From: a virus | Length of the DNA stretch: 57,853 nucleotides | Direction: 5' to 3' (one strand) | Virus record (IMG/VR): IMGVR_UViG_3300048912_000054 | Coordinates: 1-57,853 of that record | Part shown: positions 48,982-57,017 of the stretch, piece after piece | Layout of the letters: the number at the start of each line of letters is the position of its first letter | How positions within the stretch are numbered: position 1 is the stretch's first letter | Translations under genes and position numbers: made by a program | Notes under the pieces: generated by a model | What the model was told of the DNA's origin: nothing | Databases searched by the model: none | The model's input: the letters and a program-made list of their open reading frames with translations, nothing else

Positions 48982-49799
48982 TGGGCTTCATCAGAGTTAA
49001 TGGGAGAACAGTTGATAGCTTCACATTCCCTGGCGGTGAGCTACAGATTAATATCGGAAACCTGTTTGATGAGCATGTAATTGTCGATGCTTGTATTCAG
49101 AACTCAGATGATATTATGAAGCTCATCCTCGTAACTGAAGCTGTTTCACAAACGGGGTATACAAAAGAAAGATATTTGAATCTCCATTATGTTCCGTATG
49201 CACGACAAGATAGGAGATGCAATGAAGGTGAAGCGCATAGCTTGCGTGCATTCGCTGAGCTTATAAATATTTTAGATTATGATTGTGTCCATGTCAGTGA
49301 TCCACATAGCGATGTTGTTGAAGCACTGATTGATAATGTGCATGTAATTCATCAAGAAGATTTGGTAACACAAATCGTGCCGAAGGGTGATTACTTCGTT
49401 GTAAGTCCAGATGGTGGAGCACTGAAGAAGATTTATAAAGTGGCTAAGGCTCTTGATGCAGCAGCCATCGTTAAAGCGGACAAGGTTAGGGATATTACAA
49501 CAGGAGCAATTACAGCAACTAATATTTCTATTCCATCACTCTACGCTCAAACAGGTAAGACTTTTCTAGTGGTAGATGATATTTGTGATGGAGGTAGAAC
49601 GTTTGTTGAATTAGGAAAGGAGATGCTATGTAACGGTGTGGAGAGGGACCAACTAGAGCTGTATGTAACGCACGGTATCTTTAGTAAAGGCTTTGATGAG
49701 TTGTTGCAGTATTACAGTAAAATTTATACGACGAATTCTTTTCGTCAGGACATTAACCAAGAAGGTGTAGAAGTTTTGGACGTGTGGGAAATCAAATGA
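48981..49799 (+). CDS. Ribose-phosphate pyrophosphokinase-like (NARP1 Adps candidate)
   Basis: 272 residues, shorter than the usual Prs of about 310. Two PRT-fold halves: YARQDRRCNEGEAHS (73-87), DPHS (107-110), then VVDDICDGGRTF (197-208), the PRPP loop. Prs makes PRPP from ribose-5-phosphate and ATP. In phages, related enzymes (Adps) instead form ADP-ribose pyrophosphate from ADP-ribose. The NAMPT-like neighbour two genes on makes the second reading likely. Confidence 0.85.
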   Translation: MGFIRVNGRTVDSFTFPGGELQINIGNLFDEHVIVDACIQNSDDIMKLILVTEAVSQTGYTKERYLNLHYVPYARQDRRCNEGEAHSLRAFAELINILDYDCVHVSDPHSDVVEALIDNVHVIHQEDLVTQIVPKGDYFVVSPDGGALKKIYKVAKALDAAAIVKADKVRDITTGAITATNISIPSLYAQTGKTFLVVDDICDGGRTFVELGKEMLCNGVERDQLELYVTHGIFSKGFDELLQYYSKIYTTNSFRQDINQEGVEVLDVWEIK

Positions 49800-50020
49800 A
49801 AGTAGAGTTAGAAGGAATAAAACCAACTTTTCGGCCGGTGAAATTGATCATCTCGATCGATAACGAGAATGAACTCAGAGAGTTATGGCATCGCTTTAAT
49901 TTACCCAGTAGGATCTTTGTGAATGAGGGGGTAGTTGATCTTCCAAATTCATGTGATTCTTATGGAGTTTGGAGAGTTCTTAATAATTTAGCAATCGAAA
50001 CAGGGGTACGAGTGAAGTGA
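49796..50020 (+). CDS. Unknown protein between the NAD genes
   Basis: About 74 residues from ATG 49796, which overlaps the previous stop (ATGA); a GTG at 49784 is possible. Alpha/beta (VKLIISIDNENELRELWHRF). The 4-bp overlap with the NAMPT-like gene shows coupling. Not recognised. Confidence 0.65.
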   Translation: MKVELEGIKPTFRPVKLIISIDNENELRELWHRFNLPSRIFVNEGVVDLPNSCDSYGVWRVLNNLAIETGVRVK

Positions 50021-51624
50021 ATTTAAATGCATTAACAATTATCGATTTTTATAAAGCAGATCATCGTCGTCAGTATCCAGAAGGTACTGAATTGGTTTAC
50101 TCCAATTTCACACCTCGTAGTGGAAGACTTGCACCTGTATTGAAAGATCGTTGGGATGGGAAAGTAGTTGTATTCGGTATTCAGTATCTCTGTGTGCATT
50201 ACCTGATCGAGGTATTTGATGAGACTTTCTTTTTGCTACCCAAAGAAACTGTTGTTCGTCAGTACAAACGTCGAATGGATACAGCTCTTGGTCAAGATGC
50301 AGTGTCAGTAGATCACATCGAAGCTCTACATGATCTTGGATACCTGCCTATTGAGATTAAAGCACTTCCTGAAGGCTCAGTAGTCCCGATGAAGGTTCCT
50401 GTACTTACAATCAAGAATACACTTCCTGAATTCTTTTGGATTGTGAATTATCTGGAGACTTTGCTGAGTAATACTTTATGGCATCCGATGACTGTTGCAA
50501 CGATTGCTCGTGAATACAAACGTATGCTGATGGATTATGCAGAAACCACTGGAGCATCGAAGGATTTTGTTCCATTCCAAGCACATGATTTTAGCTATCG
50601 CGGAGTAGAAAATCCGTATGCTGCTGCTAGTGCAATGGGTCACCTGTTGTCATTCGTAGGTACTGATACTGTCGCTGCTATTGATGCTGCTGAAGACTAC
50701 TACGGAGCTGATGCTGAAAAAGAACTAATTGGTTGTAGCGTACCTGCTACTGAACACAGTGTTATGTGTATGGGTGGACAAGAAGATGAGATCGGTACTT
50801 TTAAGCGGTTGGTTACTGAGTTGTATCCTCGTGGTATTGTTTCCATCGTTTCTGACACTTGGGATTTCTGGCGTGTTGTTACTGAGTATGTTGATATTCT
50901 CAAACCAGAGATTATGGCTCGTGAAGGGAAGGTGGTAATCCGTCCTGATAGTGGTGATCCGGTTAAGATTGTTTGCGGGTATCGCGCATATGAGCACAAC
51001 GGGCCAGAACATCTTGGAGACATCCTAGGCCGATTCGATACCATCAACGCAGAAGTAATTAAGTGGCGTGGGAAATGGTATGAAATTAAACAAGATTTGA
51101 CTTTCAACGAAACTAATCTGACTGACTCTGAAGTTAAAGGCGCAATCCAATGCTTATGGGATGTCTTTGGTGGCACTATCAACGACAAGGGCTTCAAGGA
51201 GCTTGATCCACACATTGGCCTCATCTATGGCGATAGCATCACTCTGGAGCGTGCTCAAACGATTCTGGAAGGATTGAAGGCTAAAGGCTTTGCATCGAGT
51301 AATGTTGTATTTGGTGTTGGCAGCTTCACGTATCAACACGTCACTCGTGACAGCTTTGGTTTTGCAATGAAAGCAACCTATGGTGTTGTAGATGGTGTAG
51401 GAAGAGAAATCTTCAAAGACCCAATTACTGACAGCGGCACTAAGAAATCAGCTAAAGGGTTACTTCGTATTGATCTAGATGATAATGGTGAATACGTTCT
51501 GAAAGATCAGTGTGATTGGATGACTGAGGAAGGTGGACAACTGGAGACTGTATTCAAAGATGGCGATCTGGTAAAAACAACGACACTGGCTGAGATTCGT
51601 CAACGAGTAGAAGAGGGGTTGTAA
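50017..51624 (+). CDS. Nicotinamide phosphoribosyltransferase-like (NARP1 Namat candidate)
   Basis: 535 residues, GTG start. NAMPT family motifs: FYKADHRRQYP near 11, AHDFSYRGVENP (189-200), SVPATEHS (241-248), IVSDTWDFW (277-285), VIRPDSGDP (307-315) and SFGFAMKAT. NAMPT joins nicotinamide to PRPP to give NMN. In the phage NARP1 route a homologue (Namat) joins nicotinamide to ADP-ribose pyrophosphate to give NAD+ directly. Length is typical. Confidence 0.93.
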   Translation: MNLNALTIIDFYKADHRRQYPEGTELVYSNFTPRSGRLAPVLKDRWDGKVVVFGIQYLCVHYLIEVFDETFFLLPKETVVRQYKRRMDTALGQDAVSVDHIEALHDLGYLPIEIKALPEGSVVPMKVPVLTIKNTLPEFFWIVNYLETLLSNTLWHPMTVATIAREYKRMLMDYAETTGASKDFVPFQAHDFSYRGVENPYAAASAMGHLLSFVGTDTVAAIDAAEDYYGADAEKELIGCSVPATEHSVMCMGGQEDEIGTFKRLVTELYPRGIVSIVSDTWDFWRVVTEYVDILKPEIMAREGKVVIRPDSGDPVKIVCGYRAYEHNGPEHLGDILGRFDTINAEVIKWRGKWYEIKQDLTFNETNLTDSEVKGAIQCLWDVFGGTINDKGFKELDPHIGLIYGDSITLERAQTILEGLKAKGFASSNVVFGVGSFTYQHVTRDSFGFAMKATYGVVDGVGREIFKDPITDSGTKKSAKGLLRIDLDDNGEYVLKDQCDWMTEEGGQLETVFKDGDLVKTTTLAEIRQRVEEGL

Positions 51625-51890
51625 TGGCCCCTACACCAAATCAGAAAGATATTGAGTATTTACAGAAGCTCATACCAATGGATTGCGAGGTAATCAACCT
51701 AGCCATTCTCAGCAACCTTTCTGTTGTGTTTATGGTGAAGGTCGAACATATGCACCCTAAATATTGGTATGGTTGGAGTAACTTAATGGATAACAACATA
51801 ACAATCTTCAGACCTATTGGTGGTATTTGGAGAGATGTTGTATTCGATATTAATGAATTAAATTTTGATAAAGCAGAAGAGGTAGTATGA
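51624..51890 (+). CDS. Unknown protein
   Basis: 88 residues, alpha/beta (KYWYGWSNLMDNNITIFRPIGG). Starts at the last base of the NAMPT-like stop (TAATG). No known motif. The next gene overlaps by 4 bp. Confidence 0.65.
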   Translation: MAPTPNQKDIEYLQKLIPMDCEVINLAILSNLSVVFMVKVEHMHPKYWYGWSNLMDNNITIFRPIGGIWRDVVFDINELNFDKAEEVV

Positions 51891-52342
51891 ATTTAGAAAT
51901 AGATGTACCAGTAGACTTTCAAGGGTGGGTTTTAGATTTAGGTGATAAGTTTCGACCAGAACCAACGCTTTGTATTCAAGCCAAATCCCTTTGCAGATTT
52001 ATGGATAGTCTTGGTTATGAATATCAACCCGAAGGGCTTGTATTTACGCTAACTGAAGATCAAGGCCGTGTAGGTGAGGCAAGAGCAACACTGAGTCTTG
52101 CTACAGCTATCCGATTACACAATGCAAGAGATATTGATTGGATAATGTCTGGTGGATTCTGTTGGCTACCTGTAATGCCTTCAGTGAAATTTCGTAAGTA
52201 CTATTTGGATTGTGCTTTAACAGCCAAGATCGTTCGAGAAGTGAAACTACAGATCGTTGACGATGAGGTAGTAACGAGTAATGACTTGGTGAGGTTTGTA
52301 AAACCAGAATATGCATCCATGTTAAAGCGTGGGTTTATGTAG
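51887..52342 (+). CDS. Unknown protein, last of the rightward operon
   Basis: 151 residues, mixed alpha/beta, with a helix-rich middle (EARATLSLATAIRLHNARDIDW). The stop lies at the foot of a strong terminator. Family not recognised. Confidence 0.68.
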   Translation: MNLEIDVPVDFQGWVLDLGDKFRPEPTLCIQAKSLCRFMDSLGYEYQPEGLVFTLTEDQGRVGEARATLSLATAIRLHNARDIDWIMSGGFCWLPVMPSVKFRKYYLDCALTAKIVREVKLQIVDDEVVTSNDLVRFVKPEYASMLKRGFM

Positions 52343-52360
52343 GGAGCCTTTCGGCTCCCT
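52341..52360. terminator. Bidirectional terminator between convergent operons
   Basis: AGGGAGCC and GGCTCCCT arms with a TTTC loop, then TTTTG on the plus strand and an A/T tract on the other side. It ends the rightward operon and lies just behind the H-NS-like gene. Confidence 0.9.
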
Positions 52361-52366
52361 TTTGTT

Positions 52367-52864
52367 TCACTTCTTTTTGGTCTTGCCTTGAGGCTCACTC
52401 GGAGCAGTTTCAGGAACAAGCTGTACACATCGAGCAGTATCCGTAAAGGCAACTTTCAACATAGCCTGTTTATCCTTCAACATATCCTCCTTCATAAGCC
52501 CTTCACTGAATGCCTGTTTGAATTGGACAGGAGCATGACCAAATCCAGACCAATTACGCTGGAAGCCATGTATGTCCGTAATCTGATATTTGTCCTCAAT
52601 CTGAACCATCTGTTTCCGTTTTTTAGGAACAGGGACTGTGGAGCCATCGAGTGACATTCCAACTTCAGCCAGCATCTCAGCAACTTTCTGGAGCGTTTGT
52701 TCTCGCTTAGACTCAAATACCATTGATTGATGGTGTTCCTCTTGAGCCTCCCTAAGACGCTCGCTCACTATCTCCTGAAGGGATTCCAACTGTTCAATCG
52801 TCAACTTCTTTAGAGCGGCCTTGGCTCTACCCTTGTGACTCAAAATATCAAAGAACTCACTCAT
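52367..52864 (-). CDS. H-NS-like nucleoid/xenogeneic silencer homologue
   Basis: About 165 residues from ATG 52864, with GGAGAAAG upstream; a longer frame lacks a Shine-Dalgarno. The N-terminal half is helical (ALKKLTIEQLESLQEIVSER) like the H-NS dimerisation region. The C-terminal part has KYQITDIHGFQRNWSGFGHAPVQF-type sequence near 103-130, matching the H-NS W-x-G-x-G-x-x-P core with the second Gly shifted. It may silence or counter-silence A/T-rich DNA. The tail is Lys-rich. Confidence 0.78.
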   Translation of the reverse strand: MSEFFDILSHKGRAKAALKKLTIEQLESLQEIVSERLREAQEEHHQSMVFESKREQTLQKVAEMLAEVGMSLDGSTVPVPKKRKQMVQIEDKYQITDIHGFQRNWSGFGHAPVQFKQAFSEGLMKEDMLKDKQAMLKVAFTDTARCVQLVPETAPSEPQGKTKKK

Positions 52865-53574
52865 TAGCTTTCTCCATTGATTAAAAATTGTACAGACGCT
52901 TTCTGCTCGGACCAGTCCCCTCCGTAGAAATAACATCCGTGAATTGAAGACAATCTATAAACGCTTTAGAAGAATATCAGACTGAGGGTAGGGATTGCTA
53001 TAGCTATTCCTAGATCGTTCCCCATAGACGTTCCTATGAAGCTATACAGCATGTTTATAGTGACTCATACAGTCTTTATTTCTTTGTTATTTACATTCCC
53101 GCCGTCTGAAATAAGTCCTGTTAATAGGTGATTGTTTTTGAGCGTTTTGGTAAATATCACAGGTTTGATCGGGAGGTGTTTATCAATGTAGGAGCATGGC
53201 TTTTGTAGCTTTCTGAAATTTTAAAATATCCAACCATTACGCCTAGCCATTACGCTTCAACGCCAAGCCATTGATTCTATTGGAAGTTCGTCCCCAGTAA
53301 CGGGAGACAGTGCGGGAATGCATCTAGTTTAAGCTGATTTGATGCCTTGTTTGTGTCATTTGTTGGTATGAATCGAGAATCTAAAACTATGAGCGATATT
53401 GATTATATCTAATCACGTTCGCTAAACAACTCTACTACAACCTCCCTACACCACAACATATAGTGCAAACGCTATATTTGCCTCCTACATATTGATACGT
53501 CAACCATAACACTACATATAGTGCCTGCTTTCTACATATTGTGTTGCCATAAAGCATATAGCCAGAAACAACAA
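52865..53574. other. Long region without a gene upstream of the H-NS-like gene
   Basis: About 700 bp with no credible gene on either strand. It contains CCATTACGC twice (near 53235 and 53250) and the repeat cluster at 53456-53543. It may be a control region or replication start; I see no tRNA or clear RNA fold. Confidence 0.5.
53456..53543. repeat. Four ACATAT-centred repeats
   Basis: ACATATAGTGC at 53456-53466 and 53514-53524, and TACATATTG at 53486-53494 and 53533-53541, share ACATAT and are spaced 31, 27 and 20 bp. They sit about 600 bp upstream of the H-NS-like gene and could be regulator sites. Confidence 0.6.
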
Positions 53575-53592
53575 AGCCCGCATTAGCGGGCT
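53575..53592. terminator. Terminator hairpin, strongest on the plus strand
   Basis: AGCCCGC and GCGGGCT arms with an ATTA loop, followed by TTTTTG on the plus strand. On the minus strand TTTGTT follows, so it can also end the transcript of the small membrane protein gene beside it. Confidence 0.75.
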
Positions 53593-53613
53593 TTTTGCTT
53601 ACGTCCGATGGCT

Positions 53614-53784
53614 TCAGAACAGAAACTTAACTACAGCCAAAGCTGCTCCGAATACGCCTGCTACGGCTACAAAGGGATACCATCGAGCTTCGGCGTTAAT
53701 CTTTGATGTCTCGGCCATAAGCTTAGAGATTTCAGCTTGTAGCTTGTCTTGGCTGAGTTCATTCATTGTCGGTGCCTGTTGCAT
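53614..53784 (-). CDS. 56-residue membrane protein
   Basis: Starts ATG 53784. An N-terminal amphipathic helix (QDKLQAEISKLMAETSKINAEA) is followed by RWYPFVAVAGVFGAALAVVKF, one TM segment. This two-part design is frequent in small phage membrane proteins and some holins. It lies far from the lysis cassette, so an early membrane function is as likely. Confidence 0.7.
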   Translation of the reverse strand: MQQAPTMNELSQDKLQAEISKLMAETSKINAEARWYPFVAVAGVFGAALAVVKFLF

Positions 53785-53824
53785 TGTGCTTGCTCCTTAT
53801 TGATAACATTTAGAAGTGTTTTAG

Positions 53825-53980
53825 TCAATGCTGAGTGTGTAGGCTACACAGCACCGCTTTAGTAATAAACACTCGCCATCCTTTGCGATAATGCTTAGCG
53901 TGCACGTTGTAACCTTTAAGCTTGTAACGCTCTGCCACTTCGATTGCTTGCCAACTACTAGGGATTCGGAAAGTAATCAT
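53825..53980 (-). CDS. Small basic protein of a phage-conserved type
   Basis: 51 residues from ATG 53980 (a longer frame begins at 54025). Contains RIPSSWQAIEVAERYKLKGYNV and KGWRVFITKAV. It begins 2 bp after the stop of the upstream peptide gene. Unknown function; no membrane segment. Confidence 0.6.
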   Translation of the reverse strand: MITFRIPSSWQAIEVAERYKLKGYNVHAKHYRKGWRVFITKAVLCSLHTQH

Positions 53981-53982
53981 AA

Positions 53983-54099
53983 TTAGATGCCTCGCTCTTG
54001 ATCTTCGTTGCTCATGCTCTTGCAAACTGAGCCAAACAATACGCAGACGCTAAAGCCGACTAGAAGGTATAACCCGATCAAGTGCAGATACTCAAACAT
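53983..54099 (-). CDS. 38-residue single-TM peptide
   Basis: Starts ATG 54099 right next to the stop of the previous gene. Residues 3-26 are hydrophobic (LHLIGLYLLVGFSVCVLFG), then a charged tail (MSNEDQERGI). GGAGCAAAT upstream is a fair Shine-Dalgarno. Function unknown. Confidence 0.6.
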   Translation of the reverse strand: MFEYLHLIGLYLLVGFSVCVLFGSVCKSMSNEDQERGI

Positions 54100-54300
54100 T
54101 TAGATTTGCTCCTTTGCTTCTAAGTAGAATTCAGATTCTTTGCCTTGTAATTTACCCTCATAAACAAGGCCGCAAGATGTCCCGTTATAGATGTCGGTAA
54201 CTTGATAACTACCGTCGAACTTTGTTACCGAATAGCGACCATTGCACCAATGCACGACTTTTCCAGCATCGACGGCTTGTTTAATCTCTTCTAGTGACAT
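54100..54300 (-). CDS. Conserved small phage protein
   Basis: 66 residues from ATG 54300 (two bases after the previous stop). SLEEIKQAVDAGKVVHWCNG and the rest resemble a small protein common in phages of Burkholderia-like and other proteobacterial hosts. No known function; predicted beta barrel-like strands. Confidence 0.68.
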   Translation of the reverse strand: MSLEEIKQAVDAGKVVHWCNGRYSVTKFDGSYQVTDIYNGTSCGLVYEGKLQGKESEFYLEAKEQI

Positions 54301-54302
54301 GA

Positions 54303-54638
54303 TTAAGCTGCCTTCTTTGAAGGAATTGGCCAAAACTTGTCAGATGTTATTGGCATCAATTCGAGTTGATATACATTGCTATAATCAATGTGCGTTACAA
54401 CTGCATTAGTGGGCATTTGAGCAATGTTATTAGTCTGCTGAGGCTTTGCCGTAGCTTTAGGGGAGAGTTGCTGTAAAGCTTCCACACCATAAGGAAAGGA
54501 CTCTTTCCCGAACATATTGCAAGCAAGGTTTAGACGTTGTTTCCATGTTCCCTTAACATCTTCCTTACGTCCAACTCTACCGCTCATTACCTTACGGATC
54601 AGGCGAGCTGTACAAGAGAAGCGAGATAATGAATTCAT
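54303..54638 (-). CDS. Unknown basic protein
   Basis: 111 residues from ATG 54638, with GAGGGTAAC upstream; the frame itself opens at 54722. A basic N-terminal half (RLIRKVMSGRVGRKEDVKG) is followed by a Gln/Thr-rich linker and a hydrophobic end. Not recognised. Confidence 0.6.
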   Translation of the reverse strand: MNSLSRFSCTARLIRKVMSGRVGRKEDVKGTWKQRLNLACNMFGKESFPYGVEALQQLSPKATAKPQQTNNIAQMPTNAVVTHIDYSNVYQLELMPITSDKFWPIPSKKAA

Positions 54639-54792
54639 TTTTTTGTTACCCTCTATTAATTCTTGTTTGTGTTTAGATGTTGTTATACTAGCGTTGTATA
54701 ATAAATTAATCAAATAAATCAATAGAAAGAATTACTATAGATAATCCTTTATTAATTAATAAATATAATAAATGAAATTGAGGACGAAAAAG

Positions 54793-54811
54793 AGCCGACA
54801 TAAAGTCGGCT
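54793..54811 (-). terminator. Rho-independent terminator
   Basis: AGCCGAC and GTCGGCT arms followed on the minus strand by CTTTTTC. It ends the leftward transcript of the small genes upstream (55230-54847). Confidence 0.8.
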
Positions 54812-54846
54812 GAGGTGCCCGTTAGGGCGAGGGTAAAAGGGTGTGG

Positions 54847-55230
54847 CTAGTTTAAGAGTTCGTCCGGTATTTCTACCGTGTCACCGAATTTGGATGCGAC
54901 ATAGCAGCGCATGGCGGCTTCGAGTGGTGTTGATCCGGGATACTGCCAAGGTTCGCTATCTTCGACGTAAATAATAGCTGTCCAGTCTAAGATAGGGTGA
55001 ATATCTTCACTAATGTTAATTCTTTCACGCTCAATAATCGGCCCGCAAGATTCCCAATCTATCGAAAATGATTTAGATAGATTTGGATTTGTTTTCGCGG
55101 TTACAAAAAAGGTAAAACCGTCGTCTCTTAAACACTCTTTTATTACTATTCGACTTTCACCGTAGAGCAATACCGCAACCGCGTAATCGAGCGCGATATC
55201 TGTTAATTCGGATGTTTTAATAAGGGCCAT
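54847..55230 (-). CDS. DUF2591 (NinX-like) protein
   Basis: 127 residues. Pattern: LIKTSELTDIALDYAVAVL near the start, CGPIIERERI in the middle and STPLEAAMRCYVASKFGD near the end, ending EIPDEL. It is frequent in proteobacterial phages and has no proven function. Followed by a terminator. Confidence 0.85.
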   Translation of the reverse strand: MALIKTSELTDIALDYAVAVLLYGESRIVIKECLRDDGFTFFVTAKTNPNLSKSFSIDWESCGPIIERERINISEDIHPILDWTAIIYVEDSEPWQYPGSTPLEAAMRCYVASKFGDTVEIPDELLN

Positions 55231-55294
55231 TTTGTTTAATCCTCTGCATTATCATCTCTAGTAAATTGTGAAACAAAACTATCTACTTTTTTGC

Positions 55295-55492
55295 TTAACT
55301 CTTTATAGTTTTTTCTACCTCTGCTAATCTTTTTTGATAGTACGTGATCGCTTTAACAAAAGCGGCTTGCTCTGTTTCAGAGCGCATCGCTAAATTCATT
55401 CCGCGAGTTTTATCATATAACCAAAAACCATCACGGCACTCAGTTAAACCGAGAGTATCTGTTAATACGGAGTGTTGGATTATTTTAGACAT
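55295..55492 (-). CDS. Unknown small protein
   Basis: 65 residues, helical C-terminus (EQAAFVKAITYYQKRLAEVE) after a short beta region (CRDGFWLYDKTRG). Two bp after the upstream stop. Not recognised. The 64 bp between it and the DUF2591 gene hold no gene I can support. Confidence 0.6.
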   Translation of the reverse strand: MSKIIQHSVLTDTLGLTECRDGFWLYDKTRGMNLAMRSETEQAAFVKAITYYQKRLAEVEKTIKS

Positions 55493-55494
55493 GA

Positions 55495-55692
55495 TTACAC
55501 CCCGTCAATTGTAATCGTGATTTTCTCGCCCCGGTAGACGATATAACAGCGATTCACTTGTATATGTACCCGTCGCCATTTGCTTTCATAAAGAGCTAGC
55601 CATCTGTCCGCGTATTCGTTTTTAACGTAGACTTGCTCAGTCCGAAAAGGTCCGTTGCCTGAGCCATGTTGTAAAAAACCGTAATCACTCAT
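55495..55692 (-). CDS. Unknown small basic protein
   Basis: 65 residues, Tyr/Arg-rich, beta type (EQVYVKNEYADRWLALYESKW, NRCYIVYRGEKITITIDGV). Part of a leftward run of tightly spaced small genes (2-bp gaps). No known family. Confidence 0.6.
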   Translation of the reverse strand: MSDYGFLQHGSGNGPFRTEQVYVKNEYADRWLALYESKWRRVHIQVNRCYIVYRGEKITITIDGV

Positions 55693-55694
55693 GA

Positions 55695-55964
55695 TTATTC
55701 ATCCTCCGCATATTGCCCTACATAGCAATATTTATCGTATTGCTCATCGTGCAATAAACCTTCTTTACATAACGAGTCTGTCCAGTTGTTGAACGCTTCG
55801 TTAATGGCCGGTTGATCGTCCTCCCCGTACTGTTCGATCACGAGAGGTGCGATCTCTTCATCGAATTTCTCGCTTAATTCACCTTCGCTGCTGATTAACG
55901 GCGGGTATTGATTCTCTGCCCACAATTCTACAGCTTCCAACAGATCAAAACTTTTAAATGTCAT
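55695..55964 (-). CDS. Unknown acidic protein
   Basis: 89 residues, very acidic (net charge strongly negative), helical, with a Trp pair (VELWAENQYPP, NNWTDSLCKEG). Acidic small early proteins can mimic DNA and block host nucleases; this one has the charge profile but no family match (inference). Good AAGGAGTC upstream. Confidence 0.62.
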   Translation of the reverse strand: MTFKSFDLLEAVELWAENQYPPLISSEGELSEKFDEEIAPLVIEQYGEDDQPAINEAFNNWTDSLCKEGLLHDEQYDKYCYVGQYAEDE

Positions 55965-56010
55965 GTTGACTCCTTAGCGCTCATGCAAAATTAATTCAAT
56001 CGGATAAAAT

Positions 56011-56238
56011 CTAGCTGAGATTGCGTAACCTTAGCGCGTTCACCCAATGCATTTCGTTAAATTCTATGTGCGGATCAACACTCAAAATGTCCGTTTTCGT
56101 TGTTGCCCAAATGCCACAAACCGGGCAATTTCTTGCCTTTTTAATCGCTTCCTTTAATTCCAGGGTTGTCTCGTATTCCCATCGAGTAATGATCCCATCG
56201 CTGACATTTTTAAGAATCAAGATATATTCATTGAGCAT
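56011..56238 (-). CDS. Unknown small protein with CxxC
   Basis: 75 residues from ATG 56238 (alternative ATG 56253). Has a CPVCG pair in the middle and an alpha-beta layout (EYILILKNVSDGIITRW). Not recognised. Confidence 0.6.
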   Translation of the reverse strand: MLNEYILILKNVSDGIITRWEYETTLELKEAIKKARNCPVCGIWATTKTDILSVDPHIEFNEMHWVNALRLRNLS

Positions 56239-56262
56239 GGTAGTTCCCAACAATGAGGTGGA

Positions 56263-56715
56263 TTATTGAAACCAGCGAGTACCGACACCGCGCCCCAATT
56301 CCTTCTTGAAATAATCGCGCAGCCACTGCCCCTTGTTGTCAGTATCGGCGGGCATCACATCGCGCATATAACTCCACAAGGCACTCGCCAATACAGCGCA
56401 ACACGCCGCCCGGTACTCCGTCGGATAATATTGGCCTGTGCAATACGTTAAGGATTTACTCTTCTCCTCGTAAGACAGGCGACCGCTGAAGGAATGATCG
56501 AGCGCAAATAAAATGTGATCTTCTGTTAACCCATCGCGGTTATTCACCGCGATGAAAATCTTCTTGAAGTCGGATAATTGTAAAGCGATGCGGGATTTAT
56601 CCTCGCGAAAGCCTTCCGTATTATCCCCGCCATAGTTACGGGGATCGAGGCCAGCCGGTTCATACGCCAGATGATTGATAAGGGACAGCAATTGTTGCTT
56701 GGTGGGTTTGCTCAT
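56263..56715 (-). CDS. Unknown protein, phage accessory
   Basis: 150 residues from ATG 56715, supported by GAGGGTAAAGAA upstream; the frame opens earlier at 56784. Helical (KQQLLSLINHLAYEP, YRAACCAVLASALWSYMRDVM). First gene of the leftward small-gene run. Base composition looks more GC-rich than its neighbours, which could indicate recent transfer. Confidence 0.65.
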   Translation of the reverse strand: MSKPTKQQLLSLINHLAYEPAGLDPRNYGGDNTEGFREDKSRIALQLSDFKKIFIAVNNRDGLTEDHILFALDHSFSGRLSYEEKSKSLTYCTGQYYPTEYRAACCAVLASALWSYMRDVMPADTDNKGQWLRDYFKKELGRGVGTRWFQ

Positions 56716-56836
56716 TTCTTTACCCTCATTTGTTGTTTTGTGTTTCGATGAGTAAATAATAAGAGGATGAAATAAGGTTGTCAATAGAAATATAATAAAT
56801 TCTTGTAATAAATAATATTGCCTTAACTTCTTTTGT

Positions 56837-56865
56837 TTGACATACTCGATGAAATAGAAACTAAT
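56837..56865 (+). promoter_or_regulatory. Sigma70-like promoter
   Basis: TTGACA (56837-56842), a 17-bp spacer and ACTAAT (56860-56865) lie just before a 36-codon plus-strand gene. The -10 is imperfect. Confidence 0.45.
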
Positions 56866-56878
56866 TGGAAAAAGAAAA

Positions 56879-56989
56879 ATGGATGCAGCAATAAAAGAAG
56901 CGTTTAAAGAATATCGCCCTATGAGCTGGGTTGAATATGTCGACGGTGTGCGTTTGCGTTACACATTATTCTTGGCCGAACATGCTTAA
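56879..56989 (+). CDS. 36-residue peptide, unknown
   Basis: ATG 56879 with a weak GGAAAAAG upstream. Sequence is acidic to neutral (AIKEAFKEYRPMSWVEYVDG), with no membrane segment. It has its own promoter-like sequence and lies opposite the surrounding leftward genes. It could be a host-interaction peptide or a leader; expression is unproven. Confidence 0.4.
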   Translation: MDAAIKEAFKEYRPMSWVEYVDGVRLRYTLFLAEHA

Positions 56990-57017
56990 CATACCGTCCT
57001 GGTTGGACTATTGTTGT

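Noticed and set aside
48981-51624. Ordinary PRPP and NMN salvage
   Set aside because: Not excluded, but the short Prs-like protein, the pairing with NAMPT-like and the absence of an NMN adenylyltransferase make NARP1 the better reading.
55231-55294. Short acidic frame ending near 55240 upstream of the DUF2591 gene
   Set aside because: It is open to the left but has no ATG, GTG or TTG start before a stop, so there is no support for a gene.
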